From a virus: DNA of 41,361 nt. This document shows positions 32,943 to 39,387 of the stretch, piece by piece. The stretch is taken from IMG/VR virus record IMGVR_UViG_3300033150_000112, positions 1 to 41,361 of that record. The stretch is one strand, 5' to 3'. The position numbers were made by a program, and so were the translations under genes. Numbering within the stretch: the first letter of the stretch is position 1; every line of letters begins with the position of its first letter. Under the pieces are notes generated by a model. The model was not told the origin of the DNA and ran no database searches. It saw only the letters and a program-made list of their open reading frames with translations.

Positions 32943-33497
32943 CTAAATATTTGACAATTCCAAATCTATACTGCACAACTTATTTTCTACTCTCTTCCAA
33001 TAATTCAGGGTTGATTTCTTTTTATGACCTCTTCCCCCACCGTTCCATTTTCTTGCTACTACCTCACAGAATTCAAAGAAACTTAAGTCATCACAACACT
33101 CTGTTTGTTCTGCCATAATCTCAAACATCTCAATAGATTTTTCTCTACTATATCTATCTTGTAGTTTGTATTTTTTGTTTGCTTTATTTTTTCTTAGAAC
33201 TCTATTAACTTCTCTAACCATAATTGGATGGATTTGAAGACAACCAACTGCCTTTCCATTGTCTCCAATTATTGAGTCATTACCTCTGCTCTCAACCCAT
33301 ATCATACTCTCAATAAAATCATCCCAATTCAACTCTCTGAACTGAGGTTGAGGTGGTATAGTTTCTAGGCTATCAATTACATTTTGAATAATCTCTTTTT
33401 GTTTTTGAACAGGTGTATGGTCTTGGTATCCAAAGATTAAACTCAATCCAAAGATTAAGTTTGAACCTAATAATATATTTAATAATTTAACTTTCAT
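32943..33497 (-). CDS. Lysozyme/transglycosylase-like protein with N-terminal anchor, 184 aa
   Basis: Residues 4-24 (KLLNILLGSNLIFGLSLIFG) are a hydrophobic signal or membrane anchor. The soluble part has the lytic transglycosylase pattern: catalytic Glu in MIWVESRGNDS (E69), the GKAVGCLQIHP block, then VVARKWNGGGRGHKK, equivalent to the late YN-G motif. This fits a peptidoglycan-cleaving enzyme (endolysin or spanin-side muramidase). It overlaps the zinc-ribbon gene by 4 nt (ATGA). It is unusual to find it among early/replication genes, where it may be held as a signal-anchor enzyme for lysis or entry. Confidence 0.72.
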   Translation of the reverse strand: MKVKLLNILLGSNLIFGLSLIFGYQDHTPVQKQKEIIQNVIDSLETIPPQPQFRELNWDDFIESMIWVESRGNDSIIGDNGKAVGCLQIHPIMVREVNRVLRKNKANKKYKLQDRYSREKSIEMFEIMAEQTECCDDLSFFEFCEVVARKWNGGGRGHKKKSTLNYWKRVENKLCSIDLELSNI

Positions 33498-33730
33498 AGT
33501 CCTTGTCTTTTTTCGTCAGCTAAATCCTCTAAGTAGGATTCCCTTCTGCGTTCTTCATATTCCCAATCTTCCTCTATTTCACAAAAGTCTTGACAACTAT
33601 TACAAACGTAAGGCTCTTCAGTTTCTATGTCATTCTCATAATCTATAGAGTTAACATAGTCAGCACCACAACAAGTACTTACATACTCACTGTATTCTGG
33701 TGCCTGTAATTTCCAATCATCGTAATTCAT
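33494..33730 (-). CDS. Zinc-ribbon-like acidic protein, 78 aa
   Basis: Two cysteine pairs (STCCGADY near residues 18-25 and VCNSCQDFCE near residues 42-51) form a likely zinc ribbon, followed by a Glu/Arg-rich helix (EEDWEYEERRRESYLEDLAD). The protein is acidic. It starts 5 nt after the 54-aa gene and overlaps the lysozyme-like gene by 4 nt. Its role is unknown; zinc ribbons of this size often mediate protein or nucleic acid binding. Confidence 0.7.
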   Translation of the reverse strand: MNYDDWKLQAPEYSEYVSTCCGADYVNSIDYENDIETEEPYVCNSCQDFCEIEEDWEYEERRRESYLEDLADEKRQGL

Positions 33731-33735
33731 ATAGT

Positions 33736-33900
33736 TTAATTTTTAGATTTGACTGCGGTAAATTTTTCTCTTTTAATCCAAGGATGGGTTCCTATATTTT
33801 TATTGTAGATTCTATCTATAGCTTCCCACTTGGTGTGGGCGGGGATAACCTGTATTAGTTTCCCCGCATATCTTACATTATAATAGCTTTGTCTTTCCAT
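33736..33900 (-). CDS. Small basic protein, 54 aa
   Basis: This short frame reads MERQSYYNVRYAGKLIQVIP then AHTKWEAIDRIYNKNIGTHP and ends WIKREKFTAVKSKN. Its ATG overlaps the stop of the 374-aa gene as TAATG and its stop is 5 nt before the zinc-ribbon start, so it fills the gap exactly as a coupled gene. A basic strand-helix-strand layout is likely. I do not recognise a family. Confidence 0.7.
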   Translation of the reverse strand: MERQSYYNVRYAGKLIQVIPAHTKWEAIDRIYNKNIGTHPWIKREKFTAVKSKN

Positions 33901-35024
33901 TATTTCTGCTTGTTAAATCTATCTGCCCACTCCTCCCAAGTATCTAACTTAAACTCGTTAGCATCTTTGTATGATAGCATTTCAAATTGAGTATCATCTT
34001 CTCTCCAAGCATTTATATTAAAATACATATAACTTCCTGAAGGAAAAGATAGCTTGATTTTATCAAGATTATCGTAGTACTTGCTTATGTTTTCTATGAT
34101 TGCACTAGGATACTTTTGTTTTAATTGTGAAGTATATTTATTATAACACAACAACCTCTTGCTATAGATTAACATATTGTTTTCTGATTCCTCAGCCAAC
34201 TCCTTAATCTTCTTAAGTAGTCCTTTAGCAGTATATCCTCGGCTTGTATCTGTGATACTCCAACATTCCATTTTGTTACCATACCTAGGTCCTCTTGAAT
34301 AACTTGTATTCAGGTCCTTTAATCTAGGATTTGCTAATTTTATTTTTAGATGAGGTGTTTCGTCACTGTAACGATTTGATACATATGTCTTATATCTTAT
34401 TTGTAATTTACTATAAGGCACATTAATGTAAACGGTATATTTTATATTGCCATCTATGATATAAAATGTTTCAGTTTCAGAACTAACTATGTAATTAATA
34501 TCCTTAGATTCAAAGCCTCCTTCAATTAAAAGATTGTACAATGTTTTATCGTGTTCCACTTGCCCGTTGTTTGAGTTATAAATATTTTCGCAACGGTCTA
34601 AGTTCTTTTTATCTTTGATGGATTCTAAAAACTCTTTTGTGATTTCAGGCTTATCGGTATAGGACATATAGTTTAATGTCTTGACCTCTAAACTTTTTTC
34701 AACTCTTGATATCAACTCTAATATATCCTCTCTACCTTGCCAACCAAGTACATCGTCATTGGCTCCAATAAAAAACTTTCTAGTAAATTCTTTGTCACCG
34801 TCTTCATTGGTTTCAAATACTGCTACCTCAAAGCTACTATAGAACCTATCTTGGTCAGGCTTTAACCAAGAACTAATTTTACCATCGAAGCCTGTTGAGT
34901 AAAAGTTTTTACCTCCTACGATTGACAACTCATACTGAGCAATTTTTAAGGTGCCTCTTACACCTTCATCTGTTGCGGGATGCTTTTCAAATTTGATGTC
35001 ATCCCAATTGTTTACTGTTTGCAT
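33900..35024 (-). CDS. Unknown protein, 374 aa
   Basis: I do not recognise it. The first 110 residues are a beta-rich domain (GTLKIAQYELSIVGGKNFYS, SSFEVAVFETNEDGDKEFTR). Then comes a helical, acidic link (GREDILELISRVEKSLEVK), a mixed centre with several Tyr/Ser-rich strands (LQIRYKTYVSNRYSDETPHL), and a lysine-rich helix region near residues 270-310 (GLLKKIKELAEESENNMLIY). No catalytic motif is obvious. It lies between element B and the 54-aa gene, sharing a TAATG junction with the latter. Confidence 0.65.
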   Translation of the reverse strand: MQTVNNWDDIKFEKHPATDEGVRGTLKIAQYELSIVGGKNFYSTGFDGKISSWLKPDQDRFYSSFEVAVFETNEDGDKEFTRKFFIGANDDVLGWQGREDILELISRVEKSLEVKTLNYMSYTDKPEITKEFLESIKDKKNLDRCENIYNSNNGQVEHDKTLYNLLIEGGFESKDINYIVSSETETFYIIDGNIKYTVYINVPYSKLQIRYKTYVSNRYSDETPHLKIKLANPRLKDLNTSYSRGPRYGNKMECWSITDTSRGYTAKGLLKKIKELAEESENNMLIYSKRLLCYNKYTSQLKQKYPSAIIENISKYYDNLDKIKLSFPSGSYMYFNINAWREDDTQFEMLSYKDANEFKLDTWEEWADRFNKQK

Positions 35025-35053
35025 TTTAATTTAATTTTAATTATTAATTATTA

Positions 35054-35096
35054 CTACCACCAAATCCCCGCATTTATTTCAGTGCGAGGTTGGTGT
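35054..35096 (-). ncRNA. Structured intergenic element, copy B
   Basis: On the minus strand CACCAA pairs with TTGGTG and the inner stem CCTCGCA pairs with TGCGGGG (one T-G pair) around the loop CTGAAATAAA; it ends ATTTGGTGGTAG. It begins about 16 nt after the small membrane gene and ends 30 nt before the 374-aa gene. No T run follows. It belongs to the same family as copies A and C. Confidence 0.65.
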
Positions 35097-35111
35097 TTTA
35101 GTGAGTTCTAA

Positions 35112-35312
35112 CTAGCTCTTAATCTCTTTGAATACTAAGTATCCACTAACATACATTAAGAACGCTAAGAACAGAAATACAGGTGTCAAGGCTAATGATT
35201 TAATACCGTTGTTGGCAACGATGTCGACCACCATTCTAGCTACATTGGTATAAATAAATAATACTGCTAAAGTCATTAAAACTTTTCCTGTAATTGTGAT
35301 AATTGATTTCAT
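35112..35312 (-). CDS. Small two-span membrane protein, 66 aa
   Basis: Two hydrophobic segments are visible: residues about 8-30 (TGKVLMTLAVLFIYTNVARM) and about 42-60 (LTPVFLFLAFLMYVSGYLVF). A basic start and KEIKS end suggest a defined topology. It is flanked by structured elements A and B. A holin or membrane-remodelling role is possible, especially as a lysozyme-like gene lies 1.6 kb downstream, but the sequence does not prove it. Confidence 0.6.
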   Translation of the reverse strand: MKSIITITGKVLMTLAVLFIYTNVARMVVDIVANNGIKSLALTPVFLFLAFLMYVSGYLVFKEIKS

Positions 35313-35349
35313 AATTTTTGATTTTGATTTATAAATTAATTAATAGTTT

Positions 35350-35404
35350 CTACCACCAAAACCCCGCTATTTTCATAGCGAGGCGGTTGGCGGTGGTGGT
35401 TGGT
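35350..35404 (-). ncRNA. Structured intergenic element, copy A
   Basis: Directly after the ardC-like stop the minus strand forms a perfect 9-bp stem CCTCGCTAT/ATAGCGGGG with a GAAA tetraloop, an outer ACCACC/GGTGGT pairing and the shared end TTTTGGTGGTAG. It lies 37 nt before the membrane-protein gene. No T run follows, so it is not a standard terminator. Confidence 0.7.
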
Positions 35405-36340
35405 TTACTTCTGTATAAACTCTACTACCTTAGTTGCCTGTTGCATAGCGTAGACACATTCGCTTGGCTTGTCTGCAAGATGCTTACACCAACCCTTTAT
35501 GTAGGCTTGAGAGTTTTCGTCATCGCTCTTTGGATTAAGTCCTAGCAACCCTACTAAATACATTGCACTAATCTCAGCAACCAACTCTTCCTTAGCGTAA
35601 GTATTGTCACCCCAATGTGCTACCTCAGTTAAAGACTTTCTGTTAAGTCTTGATTTGTGACCTGTACTGTGAGCGATTTCGTGAAACAAAACTTTGTAAT
35701 AGCTATCAGAGTCAACAAACGTCTCTAGGTGTGGCATATTTACATAGTCTCTTGATGGTGAGTAATACGCTCCACTTTGACCGTGCTTAATCTCAAAACC
35801 GTTTTGATTTTCAACGTAGTTTTTTACTAAAGTTTCAGCTACCTCAACAGGCTCGTTTTGAACCTCCTCAATAACTTTCTCTGTTTGCATTGGCTCAATT
35901 CCTTCGCACTGAGCAATATTAAATACTCTGTAATATTTCACTGAGAAAGTCTTTCTGTACCTGTCTTTCCCATCAGCTAATTTCTCATTTGGATTAATAT
36001 TTTTAACCTCCTTAGGACTTACAAACTTCCCTGTTTTATTATCAAAATATCCTATTTGCCAAAAGTAAACTTCAGTAGATTTTGAACCCTTAACAACCTT
36101 ACCACCTTTTGCGGATACTTGTTTAAAAGTTAACCATTGGTTGAACTCATAACCTTCGGCTCTCATAACGCAGTTTAACATAAAGATATTGAACCCGTTG
36201 TAATAGCGTTTTGTAGCTAGATTAAATGGTGCGTTTTCCTGTCCACCTTTCCAAGGCTTGAACCAATTCATCCCTTCCTTTTCTAGTCCTTCAATTACTA
36301 GCTTATTTACTCTTTCGAAAATTTCGTTTTGCTTACTCAT
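35405..36340 (-). CDS. ardC: ArdC-like antirestriction protein, 311 aa
   Basis: The N-terminal domain (residues 1-130) has the ArdC ssDNA-binding pattern: NWFKPWKGGQENAPFNLATK, RYYNGFNIFML, NQWLTFKQVSAKGGKVVKGS, KYYRVFNIAQCEGI. The C-terminal half is a zincin-like domain with YYKVLFHEIAHSTGHKSRLN (HEIAH at residues 220-224) and KEELVAEISAMYLVG supplying a likely third ligand. ArdC proteins protect entering single-stranded DNA from restriction and are found on plasmids and phages. As first gene of the leftward block, next to divergent promoters, early expression is expected. Length is close to the family norm. Confidence 0.88.
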   Translation of the reverse strand: MSKQNEIFERVNKLVIEGLEKEGMNWFKPWKGGQENAPFNLATKRYYNGFNIFMLNCVMRAEGYEFNQWLTFKQVSAKGGKVVKGSKSTEVYFWQIGYFDNKTGKFVSPKEVKNINPNEKLADGKDRYRKTFSVKYYRVFNIAQCEGIEPMQTEKVIEEVQNEPVEVAETLVKNYVENQNGFEIKHGQSGAYYSPSRDYVNMPHLETFVDSDSYYKVLFHEIAHSTGHKSRLNRKSLTEVAHWGDNTYAKEELVAEISAMYLVGLLGLNPKSDDENSQAYIKGWCKHLADKPSECVYAMQQATKVVEFIQK

Positions 36341-36379
36341 AATGTTTAATTTTAGTTTATTTAAATTATTAATATTTTA

Positions 36380-36387
36380 CAAATCTA
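36380..36387 (-). promoter_or_regulatory. Promoter of the leftward block (TAGATTTG with -33 TTG)
   Basis: The minus strand has TTG (36410-36408), a 20-nt spacer and TAGATTTG, an excellent match to the Bacteroidota TTG-N19/20-TAnnTTTG promoter. It lies 40 nt upstream of the ardC-like start and is the most complete promoter seen in the window. Confidence 0.7.
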
Positions 36388-36570
36388 GTCTAAATCTATT
36401 TAACTCACAAGCATTTTTTAAATTATTTTCTAATTCTTTTTCATTTCTCTTTTAAACTACCTGATATTCAGAGAGTTACACAGGGTCTGATTACCTACAA
36501 ATATTTATATACATTTCACTTCGGCACGGGGTAACGCTCTCTCTTTAAGTATCTATACTTTAAGTTTGAG

Positions 36571-36690
36571 CGGGGGAAGGGGGACACGGGTACGGGGGAA
36601 GGGGTCAACAGGGGTGACAAATCCGTGGAACGTGGGACGGGGGGACGGGGGTACAGGGGTTGACGGGTACAGGGCAACAGGTCAAAACAA
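36571..36690 (+). other. G-rich non-coding tract with about 13 G runs
   Basis: In an AT-rich genome this ~105-nt plus-strand stretch has about 13 separate runs of three to six G (for example 36572-36576, 36579-36583, 36594-36598, 36639-36644, 36647-36651). Short recurring units such as ACGGGG, GGGTAC and AGGGG(T) are visible. It lies between the divergent ardC promoter and the promoter at 36825; a further TAnnTTTG box (TAAGTTTG, 36561-36568) reads into it. The strand is G-quadruplex-prone. It could be a replication or R-loop region or an assembly/packaging mark. The open frame across it is not considered a gene. Confidence 0.75.
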
Positions 36691-36824
36691 AAAGCTAAAA
36701 AAATCAGAGCGGGTCAAACAAAAGCAAAACACTTTTTCTAAAAAAAATCGGTTTCGGTTTGGGGTCCGGTCAGCGTATATTATATATTACCCGTTGGTTA
36801 CATATAACTGATAAAATATTTTTG

Positions 36825-36832
36825 TATATTTG
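36825..36832 (+). promoter_or_regulatory. -7 promoter box (TATATTTG) of the 64-aa gene
   Basis: TATATTTG is followed by the 16-nt leader TACAAAAGCATTAGAT and ATG at 36849. The whole block matches 1593-1619 except for three bases. It fires rightward, away from the ardC promoter. Confidence 0.7.
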
Positions 36833-36848
36833 TACAAAAGCATTAGAT

Positions 36849-37043
36849 ATGAAAATGAGATATCAAAGTATGGGAGGACTGCGTGTCAAAGACGGCAGAC
36901 TTATAAACGATAGACCTGATGGAATCACAGGTATTGCACAAGCATCACAATTAAGGAAGTCATTTAGAAGAGCCAAGAAGGTTGATATGATGGCAGACGG
37001 TATTGAACTTGCTGAAGGCAGAAAGAACTTCTACAGATTGTAG
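36849..37043 (+). CDS. Small basic protein, 64 aa
   Basis: Start at 36849 by the promoter-leader pattern (MKMRYQSMGGLRVKDGRLIN); an open frame reaches 36759 but crosses the promoter. The second ATG at 36855 is possible. The protein is basic (QLRKSFRRAKKVDMMADGIE) and ends GRKNFYRL. It has a strong terminator at 37071-37103, so it is a single-gene transcript with the same leader as the tail operon. I do not recognise it. Confidence 0.7.
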   Translation: MKMRYQSMGGLRVKDGRLINDRPDGITGIAQASQLRKSFRRAKKVDMMADGIELAEGRKNFYRL

Positions 37044-37070
37044 TTGATTTTGATTTGATTGATTGATAGT

Positions 37071-37103
37071 AAAAGAGACGGCTGATTACCGTCTCTTTTT
37101 TTT
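37071..37103 (+). terminator. Strong intrinsic terminator
   Basis: An 11-bp stem AAAAGAGACGG / CCGTCTCTTTT with a 7-nt loop is followed by a T run (to 37103). It ends the 64-aa gene transcript. The A-rich side could also act on minus-strand RNA from the tRNA. Confidence 0.9.
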
Positions 37104-37104
37104 G

Positions 37105-37178
37105 TACACCTACTAGGACTCGAACCTAGGACCTACTCATTAGAAGTGAGTTGTTCTATCCAACTGAACTATAGGTGC
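37105..37178 (-). tRNA. tRNA-Arg (anticodon UCU)
   Basis: The minus strand folds into a full cloverleaf of 74 nt. The acceptor is GCACCTA/TAGGTGT with one G-T pair and discriminator A, the D arm is GTTC AGTTGGATA GAAC, and the T arm is CTAGG TTCGAGT CCTAG. The anticodon arm is ACTCA CTTCTAA TGAGT, giving anticodon TCT, which reads AGA, the main arginine codon of the phage genes. CCA is not encoded. It lies next to the terminator and TGTCGA locus 2. Confidence 0.95.
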
Positions 37179-37196
37179 ATTACTATGTCAGATTTT

Positions 37197-37361
37197 CGAC
37201 ATTACTATGTCGTTTTTGTGTCGGTTATTAGAAGTTAACTTATTGATAATCAATAGGATGTCGATAATGTCGATTTTAAAGTCAAATTCTCTTATTAAAA
37301 TTTTACTACTACTACTACTACTACTACTACTATAGTAGAAATTATTTACGACATTCGACAT
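37197..37361. promoter_or_regulatory. TGTCGA repeat locus 2, candidate origin or operator
   Basis: Sites in order are CGACAT (37197), TGTCG (37208), TGTCGG (37219), the tandem pair TGTCGATAATGTCGATTTT (37259-37277), an AT-rich and TAC-repeat core, and the opposite-facing pair GACATTCGACAT (37350-37361). The arrangement and ~90-bp spacing match locus 1 at 27979-28140. It lies between tRNA-Arg and a PD-(D/E)XK nuclease gene. Confidence 0.6.
37304..37331 (+). repeat. Nine TAC triplets ending in a palindrome
   Basis: Nine tandem TAC units run from 37304 to 37330 and lead into the 12-bp palindrome CTACTATAGTAG (37327-37338). It is non-coding and occupies the core of TGTCGA locus 2. Confidence 0.85.
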
Positions 37362-37379
37362 ATACAATTTAGACGAGAG

Positions 37380-37724
37380 TTATACAAGTTCATTTACCGG
37401 AAGTAATATTCCTTTAGAAGTATCACTGTCTCCACCAACCACATCTCTTTTAGTACCTAAATATTTTCTGCATTTTTGTTTTAATACCTCAGGCTTTATA
37501 ATATGAAATGAGTCTTCAATAGCGAAACAATAGTAGTCAGCTAAACTTGTAGAGATACCACTAGGCTTTCCTCTACTTTCATATTCAACAAACACATTCC
37601 CTGTTTCCTTTGTTTTGAAATCAGTTTTTACTTCAATTGTTTTATAAGAGAACGCATCGTATAGTTCGTCTTCTTTTACTTTACCAAGCTTAAGGTCGTA
37701 CTTAAAATCTGAGTTATGTTCCAT
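37380..37724 (-). CDS. PD-(D/E)XK nuclease-like protein, 114 aa
   Basis: KLGKVKEDELYDAFSYKTIE, then the core IEVKTDFKTKETGNVFVEYE with E-V-K, and GKPSGISTSLADYYCF, follow a PD-(D/E)XK endonuclease pattern seen in small phage nucleases (TGNxFVE..PSGI..T.AD). The start at 37724 avoids the groEL promoter; the open frame reaches 37760. It is a one-gene minus-strand unit between TGTCGA locus 2 and groEL. A role in resolving or cutting DNA near the repeat locus is speculative. Confidence 0.7.
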   Translation of the reverse strand: MEHNSDFKYDLKLGKVKEDELYDAFSYKTIEVKTDFKTKETGNVFVEYESRGKPSGISTSLADYYCFAIEDSFHIIKPEVLKQKCRKYLGTKRDVVGGDSDTSKGILLPVNELV

Positions 37725-37747
37725 AAGGCTAAGATAAAATAAATTTG

Positions 37748-37755
37748 TATCTTTG
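37748..37755 (+). promoter_or_regulatory. -7 promoter box (TATCTTTG) of groEL-groES
   Basis: TATCTTTG lies 23 nt before the groEL start, followed by an AT-rich leader (ACTTTAATTTAATTAAAT). No clear -33 TTG is present at the usual distance. Confidence 0.6.
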
Positions 37756-37778
37756 AGCAAACTTTAATTTAATTAAAT

Positions 37779-39371
37779 ATGTCAAACATAGGATATACTC
37801 CCAAGAACTTATTGTTCGATGAGGAGGGGAGAAAAAAATTATACAAAGGGATTGAAACATTATCCTCAGCAGTAAAGTCTACACTAGGACCTGCCGGTCA
37901 AACAGTATTGATTGAATCACCACAACACACCCACGGAATAACAGTAACAAAAGATGGAGTAACAGTTGCTAAAGCAGTTGCACTTATCGACCCCACTGAA
38001 CACCTTGCGGTAAAGATGATGAAAGAAGCAGCCGAAAGAACTGCGACCTCAGCAGGAGACGGAACTACAACTGCAATTGTTCTCACTGAAGCTTTAGTCA
38101 AAGCAGGTGCAGAACTTATAACTGAAAATAAAACATCGGTATTAAGAGATTTAGTTTCATTAACCGAAACCATATGCAGTAACTTAAAAAAGAAATCGAC
38201 AAGAGTTACACAAAAGAAACTAAAGGACGTTGCTACTATATCAGCAAACAATGACAAAGACTTGGGTACTATTATATCAGAGGTATACAAGAAGGTGGGT
38301 ATAAACGGATTAGTTACTATTGATAGGTCTCAAACATCTGAGACATATTATGAATCTACAAATGGATTAAAGATTGAACGTGGATATGAATCACCATTGT
38401 TTGTAAACAATCAGAAGAAAGACGAGTGTGTACTAGAGGATTGCTATATTCTAGTTAGTGATGCACCAATTGAAAATTTACTACATATAGAAAATGTATT
38501 GAAGCCTGTTATACAAGATAACAAAAGACTTTTAATTATTGCACCAACCTCAGCGAATGTAACAAATACATTAGCGGCTAATGTAATGAAGAATGGTTTA
38601 AAGCTTTGTACTATTGGACCACCATCATTTGGTTATAAGCAACACGAACTTATGCAGGACATTGCATTAAGCGTGGGTGCTACTTACTATAGTGAAAAGA
38701 CCGGTGATGATTTAAGCTTGATGACGTTAGATGATTTGGGTCACTGTGCTAAGGTGATAGTTGGTCGTGACTCAACCGTCATCATTAAAGATGAAGTTGA
38801 AGTAGAAGGATTAGATAAAAGAATAAAAGAACTAAAAGAAGCACACAAAAGAGAGTCAGATAAAAACAACGCAGAGTTTATACTATCAAGGATTGCAACA
38901 CTTACAGGTGGTGTAGGAGTTATTTATGTTGGAGGTCAAACAGACTTAGAACAAAAAGAACTATACGATAGAGTTGATGATGCAGTATGTGCAGTACGTT
39001 CAGCACTAGAAGAGGGAATCCTACCCGGTGGTGGAGTAGCACTTTATAAAGAAGCCACTTATATTGAAGACGATAATAATAAAGTTGCCGGTAAAATTTT
39101 AGCGAGAGCACTTCGTGCTCCTTTGTTACAGATTTATTCCAATGCAGGTTTAGAGTTATCCGGTGACGAAGAGCACCATATTCAATTTGATGAAGGTAAT
39201 GAAGGTATGAATATTAAGACGGGTGAATGGGGAGATATGTATAAGATGGGTGTGATTGACCCATTAAAGGTTACTAAGTCTGCATTACAAAATGCAGTAT
39301 CTGTTGCAGTAACTATATTATCTACTAACGCTATAATAACTATGGCTAGAACTTACGAGGATAAAGATTAA
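37779..39371 (+). CDS. groEL: Chaperonin GroEL (Cpn60), 530 aa
   Basis: This is a full-length GroEL-type chaperonin subunit. ATP-binding motifs include AVKSTLGPAGQTVLIE, ITVTKDGVTVAKAV and GDGTTTA (residues 93-99). VDDAVCAVRSALEEGILPGG then GVALY is the equatorial return segment, and the end is VTKSALQNAVSVAVTILSTN. All three domains seem present. It is slightly shorter than E. coli GroEL (548) and lacks the GGM-rich C-terminal tail. The apical part diverges strongly from bacterial GroEL. Its gene is followed 16 nt later by groES, as in bacteria, so a complete phage-coded folding machine is likely, probably for virion proteins. Confidence 0.97.
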   Translation: MSNIGYTPKNLLFDEEGRKKLYKGIETLSSAVKSTLGPAGQTVLIESPQHTHGITVTKDGVTVAKAVALIDPTEHLAVKMMKEAAERTATSAGDGTTTAIVLTEALVKAGAELITENKTSVLRDLVSLTETICSNLKKKSTRVTQKKLKDVATISANNDKDLGTIISEVYKKVGINGLVTIDRSQTSETYYESTNGLKIERGYESPLFVNNQKKDECVLEDCYILVSDAPIENLLHIENVLKPVIQDNKRLLIIAPTSANVTNTLAANVMKNGLKLCTIGPPSFGYKQHELMQDIALSVGATYYSEKTGDDLSLMTLDDLGHCAKVIVGRDSTVIIKDEVEVEGLDKRIKELKEAHKRESDKNNAEFILSRIATLTGGVGVIYVGGQTDLEQKELYDRVDDAVCAVRSALEEGILPGGGVALYKEATYIEDDNNKVAGKILARALRAPLLQIYSNAGLELSGDEEHHIQFDEGNEGMNIKTGEWGDMYKMGVIDPLKVTKSALQNAVSVAVTILSTNAIITMARTYEDKD

Positions 39372-39387
39372 TTTAAAACCTTATACA

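Noticed and set aside
35350-35404. Copy A as a simple rho-independent terminator
   Set aside because: The stem is strong but no T run follows, and two other copies share the loop and 3' end, so a specific element is more likely.
36566-36811. 81-aa open frame through the G-rich tract
   Set aside because: Its composition is dictated by G runs, it crosses no promoter-leader pattern, and it overlaps the promoter region of the next gene. It looks like an open frame without coding signal.
37898-38290. 130-aa minus-strand frame opposite groEL
   Set aside because: The groEL frame is unmistakable; this is a complementary shadow.
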